Below, piece after piece: positions 8,113-17,107 of a stretch of DNA of 64,000 bases. Each line of letters opens with the position of its first letter. The stretch's first letter is position 1. Under the pieces are notes generated by a model. The model saw only the letters and a program-made list of their open reading frames with translations. It did not search any database and was not told the origin of the DNA. The DNA lies in NCBI RefSeq assembly GCF_017813335.1, contig NZ_JAGIYY010000002.1, forward strand, positions 186,001-250,000. The letters are read 5' to 3'. The position numbers were made by a program, and so were the translations under genes. This stretch comes from Tianweitania sediminis. Lineage in GTDB: Bacteria; Pseudomonadota; Alphaproteobacteria; Rhizobiales; Rhizobiaceae.

Positions 8113-9783
8113 ATGAACGAGATCTCTCCCAATCTTTCGCTGCCCTACATCATGCCTTCGCAGGCGCAGAAGCATGTGACCCACAACGAGGCGATCCGTG
8201 CCCTGGACGCATTGGTGCAGATCGCTGTTCTCGCGCGGAATGTGGCAATGCCACCGCCAAGCCCGGCGGAAGGCGATCGCTATCTTGTGCCCTCCGGCGC
8301 AGTCGAGCCCTGGGCGGATCACGTCGGGTTTCTCGCCGCTTGGCAGGATGGGGCCTGGGCATTCTACGCGCCGCAAAGCGGCTGGACGGCCTGGGTACAG
8401 AACGAGGCCGTCTTGCTTGTGCACCACAATGGCGGCTGGGCGGAAGTCGGTCAGAACGCCGGCGGAGGAGGCGAAAGCGGCGGTTCGGGTGCCATCACCG
8501 GTGCGGTTGTCCAAGCGCTTGCAGCAACCGGCTTGACCCACAGGCTCGATACCACGGCGGTCGCGACAACCGGCGGCTACGATTGGCGCAGCTATTACCA
8601 GGCCGCCTCCTGGAGCAACGGGCCCAGCAACGAGCCGACCTATATCGACGACGTGTTTGCATCCGGCATCAACATGGCGGGCGTTGCCCTGAAAGCCGAT
8701 CCGAACCGGCAATATGCCGCCTGGCACATGGAATCGAAGTTCTATTCCAACGCGAACCAGCTCAAGCCGTGGACCGAAAACTTCCTCGAAGTCATTGATA
8801 CAACTGGTGCCAAGCGCCGGCCGATCGGCTGGGTGGGGGCGCATGACGGCTCCTTCGGCAATGTCAGCCTCGCGCAGACCGTGCTTTACCTCCAAGGCAA
8901 CAACCACCAGCCGAAGATCGATTACAACTTCGAAACCAACGCCGTGCTGGTTTATGACGGCATCAGCACCACCTACCTCCAGAACGATGTGCCGCCGCAT
9001 CGGCAGCGCAACGCCGCCGCCGATTCCACCATTGCTCTGCCTTACGTGGACGATGGCGACCTGCTGGTGATGAGCCGCGCCCTGTCCACGCCGCGCGCGC
9101 CGGGCTCGCGCAATGCATCAGGGCCGAAGGCCACAGCCCGCGGGATGAACACGGACGCCTTTGTTGCAGAAGCGCCGGGGGGCTTGGCTTCCACCTTCGC
9201 TCTTGCCTGCGGTGTCACGCAAGGTGCATCGGCGGCGATTGCGGTCACCGCCGACGGCACCACCACCGTGACGACGGCCGGCACCAATGCCGTGCCGGAA
9301 GCCGCGATCGGCCGCGGCATCACTGGCACCAACGTGCCGGCCAACACGCGCGTGACGGACGTTTTAAGCGACACAAGCTTCAAAACAAACAACGCCCTGC
9401 CGGCGTCGGTGACCTCCATAACGCTTGCGGCGCGCACCCGACGCACAACGGAATGGAGCGTCGACACTGCCGGCGTGGTTACCTACGATTACAGCGCCCG
9501 GCTGGCCTTCCGCGACAAAAGCGCTTCGAACGCCATCATCTTCCACCTTTTCGATGGCAATGTCGGGATCGGCAGCGGTGCGGCCTATCCGACGGGCGCG
9601 AAGCTGGTGGTGGACGGGCCGGTCCGTCTCAAAAGCTACACAGTGGCCACACTTCCGGCGCCGAACACGGCGGGCGCCGGCGCAATCGTTTACGTTTCGG
9701 ATGCGAGCGGCGCGCCGACCCTTGCCTGTTCGGATGGCGCGGCCTGGAGGGTGGCGGCGCCCCTTGGTGCGGTGGTGGCATAG
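8113..9783 (+). CDS. DUF2793-type protein resembling phage tail-fibre components
   Basis: A 556-residue protein whose N-terminus (MNEISPNLSLPYIMPSQAQK, then HVTHNEAIRALDALVQ) matches DUF2793, a domain of alphaproteobacterial phage-like particles and some cell-surface proteins. The domain runs to about residue 115 and is followed by a Gly-rich linker (GGGGESGGSG), then a long Thr/Ala/Asn-rich, probably beta-structured region and a C-terminal fibre-like segment (GNVGIGSGAAYPTGAKLVVDG). No signal peptide is visible. It stands alone, with no capsid, portal or tail genes, among glycosyltransferases. A glycan-binding or adhesin role is plausible inference. The 3' end overlaps the convergent CgeB-like gene by 94 bases. 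Confidence 0.72.
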   Translation: MNEISPNLSLPYIMPSQAQKHVTHNEAIRALDALVQIAVLARNVAMPPPSPAEGDRYLVPSGAVEPWADHVGFLAAWQDGAWAFYAPQSGWTAWVQNEAVLLVHHNGGWAEVGQNAGGGGESGGSGAITGAVVQALAATGLTHRLDTTAVATTGGYDWRSYYQAASWSNGPSNEPTYIDDVFASGINMAGVALKADPNRQYAAWHMESKFYSNANQLKPWTENFLEVIDTTGAKRRPIGWVGAHDGSFGNVSLAQTVLYLQGNNHQPKIDYNFETNAVLVYDGISTTYLQNDVPPHRQRNAAADSTIALPYVDDGDLLVMSRALSTPRAPGSRNASGPKATARGMNTDAFVAEAPGGLASTFALACGVTQGASAAIAVTADGTTTVTTAGTNAVPEAAIGRGITGTNVPANTRVTDVLSDTSFKTNNALPASVTSITLAARTRRTTEWSVDTAGVVTYDYSARLAFRDKSASNAIIFHLFDGNVGIGSGAAYPTGAKLVVDGPVRLKSYTVATLPAPNTAGAGAIVYVSDASGAPTLACSDGAAWRVAAPLGAVVA

Positions 9784-10856
9784 CGCTGTTGTTGCGAAAG
9801 AAGCTGGCGCGCCTTGGCGAGCACCACGGCGGCGCGATCGTCTATCGAATAGCCTGAACGCAGGGCTCGTTGATGGCCCGCTGCCGCAATGCGGCGGCGA
9901 AGGTCGTCATGAGCCAGGTAGAAACGGATCTTGTCGGCCAGTTCGTCCGCGCCTGTGAAGAAGACAGCTTCCCGGTCCTCTGCAAAATAGTCACCAATCT
10001 CGTCGGAGCGCTCATGCAGCATGAAGCCCCCGGACGCAGGGATGTGGAACGTCCGCGAGGTGATGAGATCCCCACTTGATGCGCCCGCACGCGCTTCGCT
10101 GAGGAGAGCGATGTTGATCCTGGAAGCGCTGATGGCGGCGGCATAGGACGCGCCGGTGATCTCCCGCTGTTGCAGTGCGTGAGGGGGAAGGGTGGATGCG
10201 CGCTGCCATTGCGCGCCCCAGATCCGGAGATCCAGTTTTCCGTGACGCTGGAGGAGTGCCGCCAGAATGTCTTCCTTTTTCGGCGACCAGGTGCCGATAA
10301 AGGAGGCCGCACAAGGGAGGCGTGGATCCAGGGCGTCCGGCGATGCAGGCCGGTGGGTTTCCGGATCAAAGCCATGCGGCAGAAAGGACGCGCGGGAAAC
10401 ACCATGGCGCGCCATATCTGCGATGCCAAAGCTCTTGGTGGTGAAGACCCAGTTGTAAAGCGGCAAGACCTGCGGCGGCAGGCTTCCGTGCGCCGCCACG
10501 CTGACATCGGGCCAGAAGTTGATCGCGACGCCGCCTTGTTGCTGGACCGAACGCACGGCAGCCGGCGTGACCATGACGCCCTTGAACGCAAACAGGAGAT
10601 GGGGCTGGAATGCTTTCGACTGCTCAACCAGTGCGCCCTCCGCTTCCCGGATGATCAGGGGCCAAAGCAGGCGCCGGGCCGCCCGCATGGGAACGCTTTT
10701 CCAGGGCGTGCCGGCAAAGGCATCGTCCGCAATCACATGAACGGAATGGCCGGCACGGCGAAATGCGCGAACAAACGCATAAGCGTTGGAACCCTGCCAG
10801 GTCTCGCTGACGGCCAGGATACGCAGGGACGAGGGAGGAGACACATCCGCGCTCAT
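9690..10856 (-). CDS. CgeB-like glycosyltransferase
   Basis: A 388-residue protein with a GT-B fold pattern. The N-terminal half has ILAVSETWQGSNAYAFVRAFRR and LLFAFKGVMVTPAAVR, and the C-terminal half has the CgeB signature region (INIALLSEARAGASSGDLITSR, then a FHIPASGGFMLHE block) found in DUF3880/Glyco_trans_1_2 proteins. It likely adds a sugar to the repeat unit. The ATG at 10856 overlaps the upstream GT4 stop (ATGA), so it is the last gene of a five-gene minus-strand operon. Its last 94 bases are antisense to the DUF2793 gene. Confidence 0.8.
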   Translation of the reverse strand: MSADVSPPSSLRILAVSETWQGSNAYAFVRAFRRAGHSVHVIADDAFAGTPWKSVPMRAARRLLWPLIIREAEGALVEQSKAFQPHLLFAFKGVMVTPAAVRSVQQQGGVAINFWPDVSVAAHGSLPPQVLPLYNWVFTTKSFGIADMARHGVSRASFLPHGFDPETHRPASPDALDPRLPCAASFIGTWSPKKEDILAALLQRHGKLDLRIWGAQWQRASTLPPHALQQREITGASYAAAISASRINIALLSEARAGASSGDLITSRTFHIPASGGFMLHERSDEIGDYFAEDREAVFFTGADELADKIRFYLAHDDLRRRIAAAGHQRALRSGYSIDDRAAVVLAKARQLLSQQQRYATTAPRGAATLQAAPSEQARVGAPLASET

Positions 10857-11992
10857 GCAGCGCATAGCTCCCGAAGCATGATCTCCGTTCGGCTCACCGC
10901 GTCGTTGCGGCGATGATGGTCTTCGGCCAAGGCACGGGCATTGGCTCGCATGCTGAGCCTGGTTCCCTCGTCGTAGCCTGCGAACGCTTGGATCGCTTCA
11001 AGGAAGTCAGCCTTCTTGCCGAGCGGCAGGTCCCATCCCGCACCATTCAGCCGAAGACTTGTCCAGGGTGTCTGGTCCGAAATCAGAACCGGGACGCCGC
11101 AACTCAGAGCCTCGAAGATGGCGTGGCCAAAGTTTTCGCCCGCGCTCGGCAGAAACAACAGATCGGTTTCGGCAAGAACGGTGGCAAGCTGTTGCTGGGG
11201 AAGAACGCCCTTGAATGAGGCCTGAACATGCGGCGGCAATCGTTCGGCAAGCGCCCGACATGTTTGGAGATAGCCAGCGTCCTCCGATGGTCCGTAGATG
11301 TCGAACTGCAGGGGGATCGTCGCGCCTGCAAGGACCTCGAGGGCGAGGTGCAGGTTTTTGACCGGTGTGATGCGGCCGAGAAAGGCAAGCCGCACCTTGT
11401 CGCCCGGCACATGGGGCAGCGGAACAAGGAGAGGGCGGATGTTGCCCGCGCTTTGCAGGGTCCGGTGCGCAGGAAAAAGCGTCCGGCAAGCGTTCTCCTC
11501 AAGTGCGCCGGTGGCGTGCAGCGCCACCGTTTGCAGCAGGCGCCCGCGTGTTGCAAAGGCAACGAATGCCTGCTTGCGGCGCGGCTTTTGCGCGAGCGCA
11601 CCCGGGTTGAACTCGCCACGGGGAGACAACAATACGGACATGCCCGGCAACAATCCACCACGCCGCGCAAGCAGGAGCGGTAGGGTGAACTCGCGGTCAA
11701 AGAAGCCGTTCAGCCAAACGAGATCCGGAGCCAGGCCGTGGATGGTCTGAAGGAGCCGCAGCGGCAAGCCGCTGCCCGCCCGTAGATAGGATGCGGTGAA
11801 CCGGTCGGCCGTTCGCCGGGAAGCGCAGCCTTCCTCTGCCCGGAAAGGGCGATCGCGCGCCAGCAAGTGGAAGTCGAACTGGCCGCCCAAAGCGTCGGTC
11901 ATGGCAAGGAAGCTCTGATTGGGCCCCGACGCTTCATTGCCCGGCCAGGCCGCACCAATCGCACAGACGACCAGGGGCCGTGAGCGCCTCAC
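10853..11992 (-). CDS. Family 4 glycosyltransferase
   Basis: A 379-residue GT4 protein with VRLAFLGRITPVKNLHLALE (start of the donor-binding domain) and LLFLPSAGENFGHAIFEALS, giving the conserved E-x7-E. The N-terminus has the usual hydrophobic strand and a flexible loop (NEASGPNQSF). I place the start at a GTG at 11992, which overlaps the FkbM stop (GTGA) and gives the expected short lead-in VRRSRPLVVCAIG; the longer open frame to 12244 is antisense-like and only overlaps the FkbM gene. Sugar specificity is unknown. Confidence 0.85.
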   Translation of the reverse strand: MRRSRPLVVCAIGAAWPGNEASGPNQSFLAMTDALGGQFDFHLLARDRPFRAEEGCASRRTADRFTASYLRAGSGLPLRLLQTIHGLAPDLVWLNGFFDREFTLPLLLARRGGLLPGMSVLLSPRGEFNPGALAQKPRRKQAFVAFATRGRLLQTVALHATGALEENACRTLFPAHRTLQSAGNIRPLLVPLPHVPGDKVRLAFLGRITPVKNLHLALEVLAGATIPLQFDIYGPSEDAGYLQTCRALAERLPPHVQASFKGVLPQQQLATVLAETDLLFLPSAGENFGHAIFEALSCGVPVLISDQTPWTSLRLNGAGWDLPLGKKADFLEAIQAFAGYDEGTRLSMRANARALAEDHHRRNDAVSRTEIMLRELCAA

Positions 11993-12816
11993 GCGCCGTT
12001 CCAATGGTCGACACGCTCTTCGGGAACGGCGACGATTTCCCAGCTGTCGCCGATCGCAGGCAGCGCAGCGGATGCCGAGATCGGACGGTTGGCGGCAAAG
12101 ATCGCGTAGCGCTGTTCGTGCAGGAGGCGCGTCACCACGGAACTGTTCTCCCGCGGAACTTCCATGATGAGGAGCGGCCGCTTTTCGCGCAGGAGCTCGG
12201 TGCCACCGGTAAGGATCCAGACTTCCGCGCCTTCCGCATCGCACTTGATCAGGTCGGGCGCGGGCTGTTGCTCTGCAAGCCAGTCCAGCGTCACCGTGAC
12301 CACCGGGTAGGTCGTGCGCGTGCCGCCCATCTGGCTGCCGTGATCGGCTCCCCGCAAACTGTTGGCGGCTCGCCCGCGCGCGGCAATCTCAAGGGCCGAC
12401 AGCGCGAGGCGGTCGGATACCGCCGCCGGTACGATCGTCACCGACAGATCCGGATTGGCAGCCAAGGACCGATGCAAAAGCATCTGATTGAAAGGGTCCG
12501 GCTCGATCGCTAGCACGGCGCCCGTGGATCCGACAGCATGCGCGGCGGGAAAGGCAAAGGAGCCCATGTTGGCGCCGATATCCCACACGGTCATGCCGGA
12601 TCGAACGAAGCGGCGCACATATCCAAGAAGCTCAGGCTCGAACCGTTCGACATTGAACTGCAGGGCACGCAAGCGATTGGCCGGTGAAAGAAAGATCAGC
12701 CGGCGCCCGAACTCCGGCGGGAGGCGCCGGCGAACAACCAGGTTGCGCAGCGCGTATTCGGCCAGCCGACGCAACGGGTGAACAGCGGTCTGCGGGACAG
12801 CTGCCACCGCGCTCAT
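11989..12816 (-). CDS. FkbM-family methyltransferase
   Basis: A 275-residue protein with the FkbM layout: MTVWDIGANMGSFAFPAA as SAM motif I, AIEPDPFNQMLLHRSL after strand 2, and the late DLIKCDAEGAEVWILTG block typical of the family. FkbM enzymes O-methylate natural products and surface glycans. Both ends overlap neighbours by four bases (ATGA with the GT2 gene upstream, GTGA with the GT4 gene downstream), so it is translated as part of the same operon. The methylated position cannot be predicted. Confidence 0.9.
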   Translation of the reverse strand: MSAVAAVPQTAVHPLRRLAEYALRNLVVRRRLPPEFGRRLIFLSPANRLRALQFNVERFEPELLGYVRRFVRSGMTVWDIGANMGSFAFPAAHAVGSTGAVLAIEPDPFNQMLLHRSLAANPDLSVTIVPAAVSDRLALSALEIAARGRAANSLRGADHGSQMGGTRTTYPVVTVTLDWLAEQQPAPDLIKCDAEGAEVWILTGGTELLREKRPLLIMEVPRENSSVVTRLLHEQRYAIFAANRPISASAALPAIGDSWEIVAVPEERVDHWNGA

Positions 12817-13757
12817 AGGGAATATCCGTGGCGCTGCCGGATGTGCTGCTTGAACGCATCGACACCGTTGGCCGCAATGAAGCGCCGCGCTTCATCGATC
12901 TTGGCATCCACGAGCATCCAGTTCCACCAGCCCTGAAGGAAGTGGAACAGGAAGCCCTGGCGGCCGTCGAGAAACCCGAGCAACAGGAAGAAGCGGAACA
13001 GGAAGTACACTGTGCCGCGCAGATAAAGCGGCATGCGGCCGAACACGCGGTTCTTGATCACGCGTTTCCAGCCGGCCTGATCCCGCTGCGTTTCCAGTGT
13101 CGCGTCGCCGGGGCGAAGGTCATGTTCGAGCTGAAGGAAGTCCAGCATCTGGCGCGTGGCGTAGCCATTGTGCTTGTCCGTCCACCACGAGATGTCGTTG
13201 AGGTTCTCATCCACCATATCGTGATCGAGCGTAACGGCGTGGCCCTGCGTCAGAACCATATGTTCGTCCATCCAGCGTTGCTCGATACGCCCTGTGCCGG
13301 GCCGCCAGAGCCGCATCAGGATAGTGGGATACAGACCGCCGAAGCGGATCCAGCGGCCACGAAAGATCACCTTGCGCTTGAGCCTGAGGCCGGTGACCGC
13401 CGCGGGCTGGCCGGGAAGCACCGACCTGATTTCCTCGACCAGCGCGTCTTCGAGATATTCGTCCGCATCAAGGCGCAAGATCCAGTCGGTCTCGATATCC
13501 ATCTGGTCGAGCGCCCATTGGAACTGATCGGCATAGGTGACCCAGGGCCGCTGCACGACCTCAGCCCCATGTGCCTGGGCGATGGACACAGTGTCGTCGG
13601 TGGAAAAGCTGTCCACAACCAGCACGCGCTGCACCAGCGGTGCGATGCGGGAAACACAGCGACCAATATGAAGCGCTTCGTTGAAGGTCAGGATCACCGC
13701 CGTGATCGACAACGGTTGGCTGCATGTGGGGGATCGATGCTCGGACAACCTGGTCAT
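12813..13757 (-). CDS. Family 2 glycosyltransferase
   Basis: A 314-residue GT-A transferase. ITAVILTFNEALHIGRCV opens the nucleotide-binding domain, VLVVDSFSTDDTVSIA carries the first Asp, and DWILRLDADEYLED is the metal-binding DXD region. A hydrophobic stretch near the C-terminus (YFLFRFFLLLGFLDG) probably holds it to the inner membrane, as in WaaE/KdtX-like transferases. I chose the ATG at 13757, which overlaps the asparagine synthase-like stop (ATGA). It belongs to the five-gene minus-strand set and should act on a lipid-linked acceptor. Confidence 0.9.
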   Translation of the reverse strand: MTRLSEHRSPTCSQPLSITAVILTFNEALHIGRCVSRIAPLVQRVLVVDSFSTDDTVSIAQAHGAEVVQRPWVTYADQFQWALDQMDIETDWILRLDADEYLEDALVEEIRSVLPGQPAAVTGLRLKRKVIFRGRWIRFGGLYPTILMRLWRPGTGRIEQRWMDEHMVLTQGHAVTLDHDMVDENLNDISWWTDKHNGYATRQMLDFLQLEHDLRPGDATLETQRDQAGWKRVIKNRVFGRMPLYLRGTVYFLFRFFLLLGFLDGRQGFLFHFLQGWWNWMLVDAKIDEARRFIAANGVDAFKQHIRQRHGYSL

Positions 13758-15571
13758 GCGGCGAGTTGCTCGATCTGCTTGAAATGCCCAAGCACTTGTC
13801 GCGCCCATATCCTTGATGTCAGGCGTGGATTGGGCAGAGTTGCGGTGCCGAGCAGAGGTGCCGAAGGGATACTAAAGCCGCTTTTCGATCGGGCCAGCAG
13901 CGAAGGCGGGAGCGGCTTGCGTGGGATCTCGGCCAGCACGCTTTTGCCGCCCGCCTGCAGCACGGCTGACAAAAACGGCGCCACATCCTGCAACAGCCGG
14001 TAATCCACCAATGGGGTGCGGATCTCCACGCCATGTGCCATGCCGGCCCAATCCGCGTCGCGCAGGAGCTGGTTCTTGAGGTAGTTGTCGATCTCCAGCG
14101 CGGCCACGCGAAGCTTGGGATCCCTGATCCCACTGCCAAGCGACGTGCCGATCAGCGCCATCGGCTGCAGCCGCTCCAGCCCCGCGCTGGCGAAGTCGCG
14201 CCCGAGCAGGTTCGGCAGCTCATGCGGCATGAAAAGGCCTCGCCTGAGCAGATACGCGCCCGGCCACGTGCCACCCCATTCGAAAAGCGACAGCGCCTTG
14301 GGATTGCCCTTCCGTAGGGTGGGCATCAGGGTCGATCCGATGTGCCGCGCAGCCTTGCCGAATCCGGGAAACGCCGCGGGCCGGGCGGCCGCCCGCACAA
14401 GCCCGGGCACGGTGCGGAAGGTCGAATAGCCACCGAACAGCTCGTCGCCGCCGATGCCCGACAAAGCGACCTTCAGCCCCGTTTGACGCGCCGCGCGCGC
14501 CACGAGCCAGGTGTTGATGCCGTCGACGCTGGGTTGGTCCATATCGCGGAGGATTGCTGGCAACAGGGTGCTGAGTTCCGCTTCGCCCACCTGCTCGACA
14601 TGGTGACGGGCGCCATAATGCTCCGCCACGGAGCGCGCGCCGCGTTCTTCATCCTGCGCCGTGCCCGAAAAGGTCTCGAAGGTCAGTGTGATGGCGGCCA
14701 GCGCGTCGCTGGGGCGCAGGTCCTGCAAGGCGCCGAGAAGGGCAGCGGAGTCCAGCCCGGCCGACAAGAAGAGCCCGATCGGCACATCGGCTTCGAGGTG
14801 TCGGAAAAGGCTAGCGCGCACAGCGTCCTGCGTTGCACGCATGGCCTCTCGCAGCGGCACATTGGCAGCGCGTGTGGCAAGCACAGCGCCCGGCGAGGCG
14901 AAGCGGGTGGGAGATCCCACCACTCCGTTTCTGATTGTCAGGTGATGTCCGGCAGGCAAAGCCTTGATGGCGCGATGAGTCGTGAAGGGCTCGGGGACAT
15001 GACCGAGCAGGGCAAAGCCAGCGATCCCGGCCGGATCAACGGTGTCGTCCACGCCGCCGGTAAGAAGCGCCTTGACCTGCGAAGCAAAGGAAAAACTTCG
15101 ACCGTCGTCGCTGTAGTAAAATGGCTTGATCCCATAGGGATCGCGCGCAACGAAAAGTGTTTTCTCCTGCTGATCAAAGATCGCGAAAGCAAACATACCC
15201 TGAAGGGCATGGACGGCCTCCGCGCCTCTTTGCAGATAAAGATTGAGGATCACCTCGGTGTCGGACGCTGTTTTGAAGGTGTAGCCGCGCGCGGCGAGGT
15301 CGCTGCGAAGGTCGCGGTGATTGTAGATCTCGCCGTTGAAGGTGATGTGCAACCGCCCAGTTGCTTCCCCCATCGGCTGCGTGGCCCGCTTCGTGGGGTC
15401 GATAATGGAAAGCCGACGATGGGCAAAAACCAGGTCGCCGTTATCGAGGGTGATCAAGCCATCGCCATCCGGGCCTCGCGCGGACATATACTCTGCTGCG
15501 GAAGCTGTTTGGAAAGCGAAACCAGATCTGGACGTCCTGGTGTACTGGTACTGACCCGTGATACCACACAC
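13754..15571 (-). CDS. asnB: Asparagine synthase (glutamine-hydrolysing)-like amidotransferase
   Basis: A 605-residue class II amidotransferase. The mature nucleophile Cys must follow the initiator, which fixes the start at a GTG at 15571 (V-CGITGQYQY); the longer frame to 15604 would bury the Cys and is rejected. The glutaminase domain includes FNGEIYNHRDLR. The synthetase domain has the ATP pyrophosphatase loop LFLSAGLDSAALLG (SAGLDS rather than the common SGGLDS) and ALSGIGGDELFGGY. In polysaccharide loci such proteins are often proposed to amidate uronic acids or other glycan carboxylates rather than make free asparagine; this is inference. It leads the five-gene minus-strand operon. Confidence 0.85.
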   Translation of the reverse strand: MCGITGQYQYTRTSRSGFAFQTASAAEYMSARGPDGDGLITLDNGDLVFAHRRLSIIDPTKRATQPMGEATGRLHITFNGEIYNHRDLRSDLAARGYTFKTASDTEVILNLYLQRGAEAVHALQGMFAFAIFDQQEKTLFVARDPYGIKPFYYSDDGRSFSFASQVKALLTGGVDDTVDPAGIAGFALLGHVPEPFTTHRAIKALPAGHHLTIRNGVVGSPTRFASPGAVLATRAANVPLREAMRATQDAVRASLFRHLEADVPIGLFLSAGLDSAALLGALQDLRPSDALAAITLTFETFSGTAQDEERGARSVAEHYGARHHVEQVGEAELSTLLPAILRDMDQPSVDGINTWLVARAARQTGLKVALSGIGGDELFGGYSTFRTVPGLVRAAARPAAFPGFGKAARHIGSTLMPTLRKGNPKALSLFEWGGTWPGAYLLRRGLFMPHELPNLLGRDFASAGLERLQPMALIGTSLGSGIRDPKLRVAALEIDNYLKNQLLRDADWAGMAHGVEIRTPLVDYRLLQDVAPFLSAVLQAGGKSVLAEIPRKPLPPSLLARSKSGFSIPSAPLLGTATLPNPRLTSRIWARQVLGHFKQIEQLAA

Positions 15572-15771
15572 TTGTACACCAACTCCGAAGCTACTCTGCT
15601 CCATATCTGCTCTGACGAACGATCTGAAATCAAGAGGAATAGTTTACAGAAAGTAAAAATCTGGGATTGCGCAGTTTAACGTTTCCTGTACGGTTGTGTT
15701 CAACAGGTGGGGTCAAGCGCAACCTAGTATGCTGTGCCGGTGCCTGATCATGGTGTCCTTTTTAGTAGTGC

Positions 15772-17097
15772 GTGGGGGCGCGGGTGGAGCAGATTGGGCT
15801 CAAAACGTCGATGCTCGACGTGTTGTCGGCGCGACCGGATCTTCGCTGCGCGATGCGCTTGCGCTACCACCTGCTCGGCGGTCTGCTTCTTTGCGTGCTG
15901 TTTCCAGCGCTCCTTCGGAACGGCTTCAACCTTCCTCCCATGCTGTACCCCGCAGACGTCAAGATGACGGTTGGCGCCCTTTCCGCGCTGCTGGGCGGCT
16001 ACTACCTTCACCGTCGCCTCGTCGGCTTCCCGGGCGTCTCAGCTTCGAGCTACATCCTTCCGGCTTTCACGACGTCGTTTGCCGCAGTGATCGTTGTCTT
16101 CTTCTTTTTCCGGCTTGAATATTCACGCCAGGACTTTTTGCTGAGCTATAGTCTTGCTCTTGTTTGGGCCTATGCGCACACGGCAATCGGCCGTCGCGCG
16201 CAGACGCTCCGATTGGCGGTTGTGCCCGGAGGTGCAGCGAAAACGCTGGAGCAGATCCGGGGCGTGTCCTGGGACTGGCTGAAAGAGCCCGAGGCCGGGT
16301 GGCACCGCTGGGACGGCATCGTGGTCGACCTTCGTGCGGACCATGGCGCGGACTGGACCCGCTTCATCGCCCGTGCGGCGCTGGCGGGCGTTCCCGTGTA
16401 CCATTTCAAACGCATCCGCGAGTCCCTCACCGGGCGTGTCGAGATCGAGCATCTGTCGGAAAACACGTTCGGTTCGCTTAATCCGAACAGGCTTTATTTC
16501 CGCTTGAAGCATGCGGCTGACTTTGTCGTCGCGCTGCTGGTTTTCTTGCCCGCGCTGCCGCTGGCAGCCTTGATCGCCTTGGCGATCCGCCTCGACACGC
16601 CGGGCCCGGTGTTTTTCGTCCAGCCGAGGCTTGGCCATCGCGGCCGTGTCATCAGGGTCGTCAAATTCCGGACGATGCGCCACGAGGAGGCGCAAGCCAT
16701 CAGCCTCGAAGAACGGCGCGAACACGCTCGCACCTTGCCGCATGATCGCCGCATCACCCCCGTTGGCAAGTGGTTGCGCCGCACACGGCTCGACGAGTTG
16801 CCGCAGATCATCAACATCCTGCGCGGAGAAATGAGCTGGATCGGACCTCGTCCGGAAGCGCTGCCCTTGTCGGCGCATTATGATGACGAGATCGCCTTTT
16901 ACAGCTACCGCCATATCGTGCGGCCCGGGATCACCGGCTGGGCGCAGGTGAACCAGGGACATGTCACCACCGTCGACAGCGTGCGGGACAAGCTAGGCCT
17001 GGACCTCTACTACATCGCCTATTTTTCCAACTGGCTTGATGTGCTGATTGCGCTGCGCACCCTGCGCACGATCGTGACCGGCTTCGGGGCGAGGTGA
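15772..17097 (+). CDS. Polyprenyl-phosphate sugar-1-phosphate transferase (priming transferase)
   Basis: A 441-residue membrane protein with several N-terminal spans, a CoA-binding-like middle and a C-terminal bacterial sugar transferase domain. Diagnostic blocks are DTPGPVFFVQPRLGHRGRVI, VVKFRTMRHEEA, RRTRLDELPQIINIL, GEMSWIGPRPEALPL and RPGITGWAQVNQG. It should load the first sugar-1-phosphate onto undecaprenyl phosphate. The frame opens with GTG at 15772; a GTG at 15784 or ATG at 15811 are possible alternatives because no strong Shine-Dalgarno is visible. It begins a plus-strand unit with the CpsB-like, Wza-like and Wzc-like genes. Confidence 0.92.
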   Translation: MGARVEQIGLKTSMLDVLSARPDLRCAMRLRYHLLGGLLLCVLFPALLRNGFNLPPMLYPADVKMTVGALSALLGGYYLHRRLVGFPGVSASSYILPAFTTSFAAVIVVFFFFRLEYSRQDFLLSYSLALVWAYAHTAIGRRAQTLRLAVVPGGAAKTLEQIRGVSWDWLKEPEAGWHRWDGIVVDLRADHGADWTRFIARAALAGVPVYHFKRIRESLTGRVEIEHLSENTFGSLNPNRLYFRLKHAADFVVALLVFLPALPLAALIALAIRLDTPGPVFFVQPRLGHRGRVIRVVKFRTMRHEEAQAISLEERREHARTLPHDRRITPVGKWLRRTRLDELPQIINILRGEMSWIGPRPEALPLSAHYDDEIAFYSYRHIVRPGITGWAQVNQGHVTTVDSVRDKLGLDLYYIAYFSNWLDVLIALRTLRTIVTGFGAR

Positions 17098-17107
17098 GGG
17101 TGGCGCA

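Noticed and set aside
7941..9800. Prophage remnant around the DUF2793 gene
   Set aside because: No integrase, terminase, capsid, tail or attachment repeats are present; the flanks are polysaccharide genes.
14342..15679. 445-codon plus-strand frame opposite the AsnB-like gene
   Set aside because: The AsnB-like protein on the other strand has full family motifs; this frame has none and lacks a translation signal.
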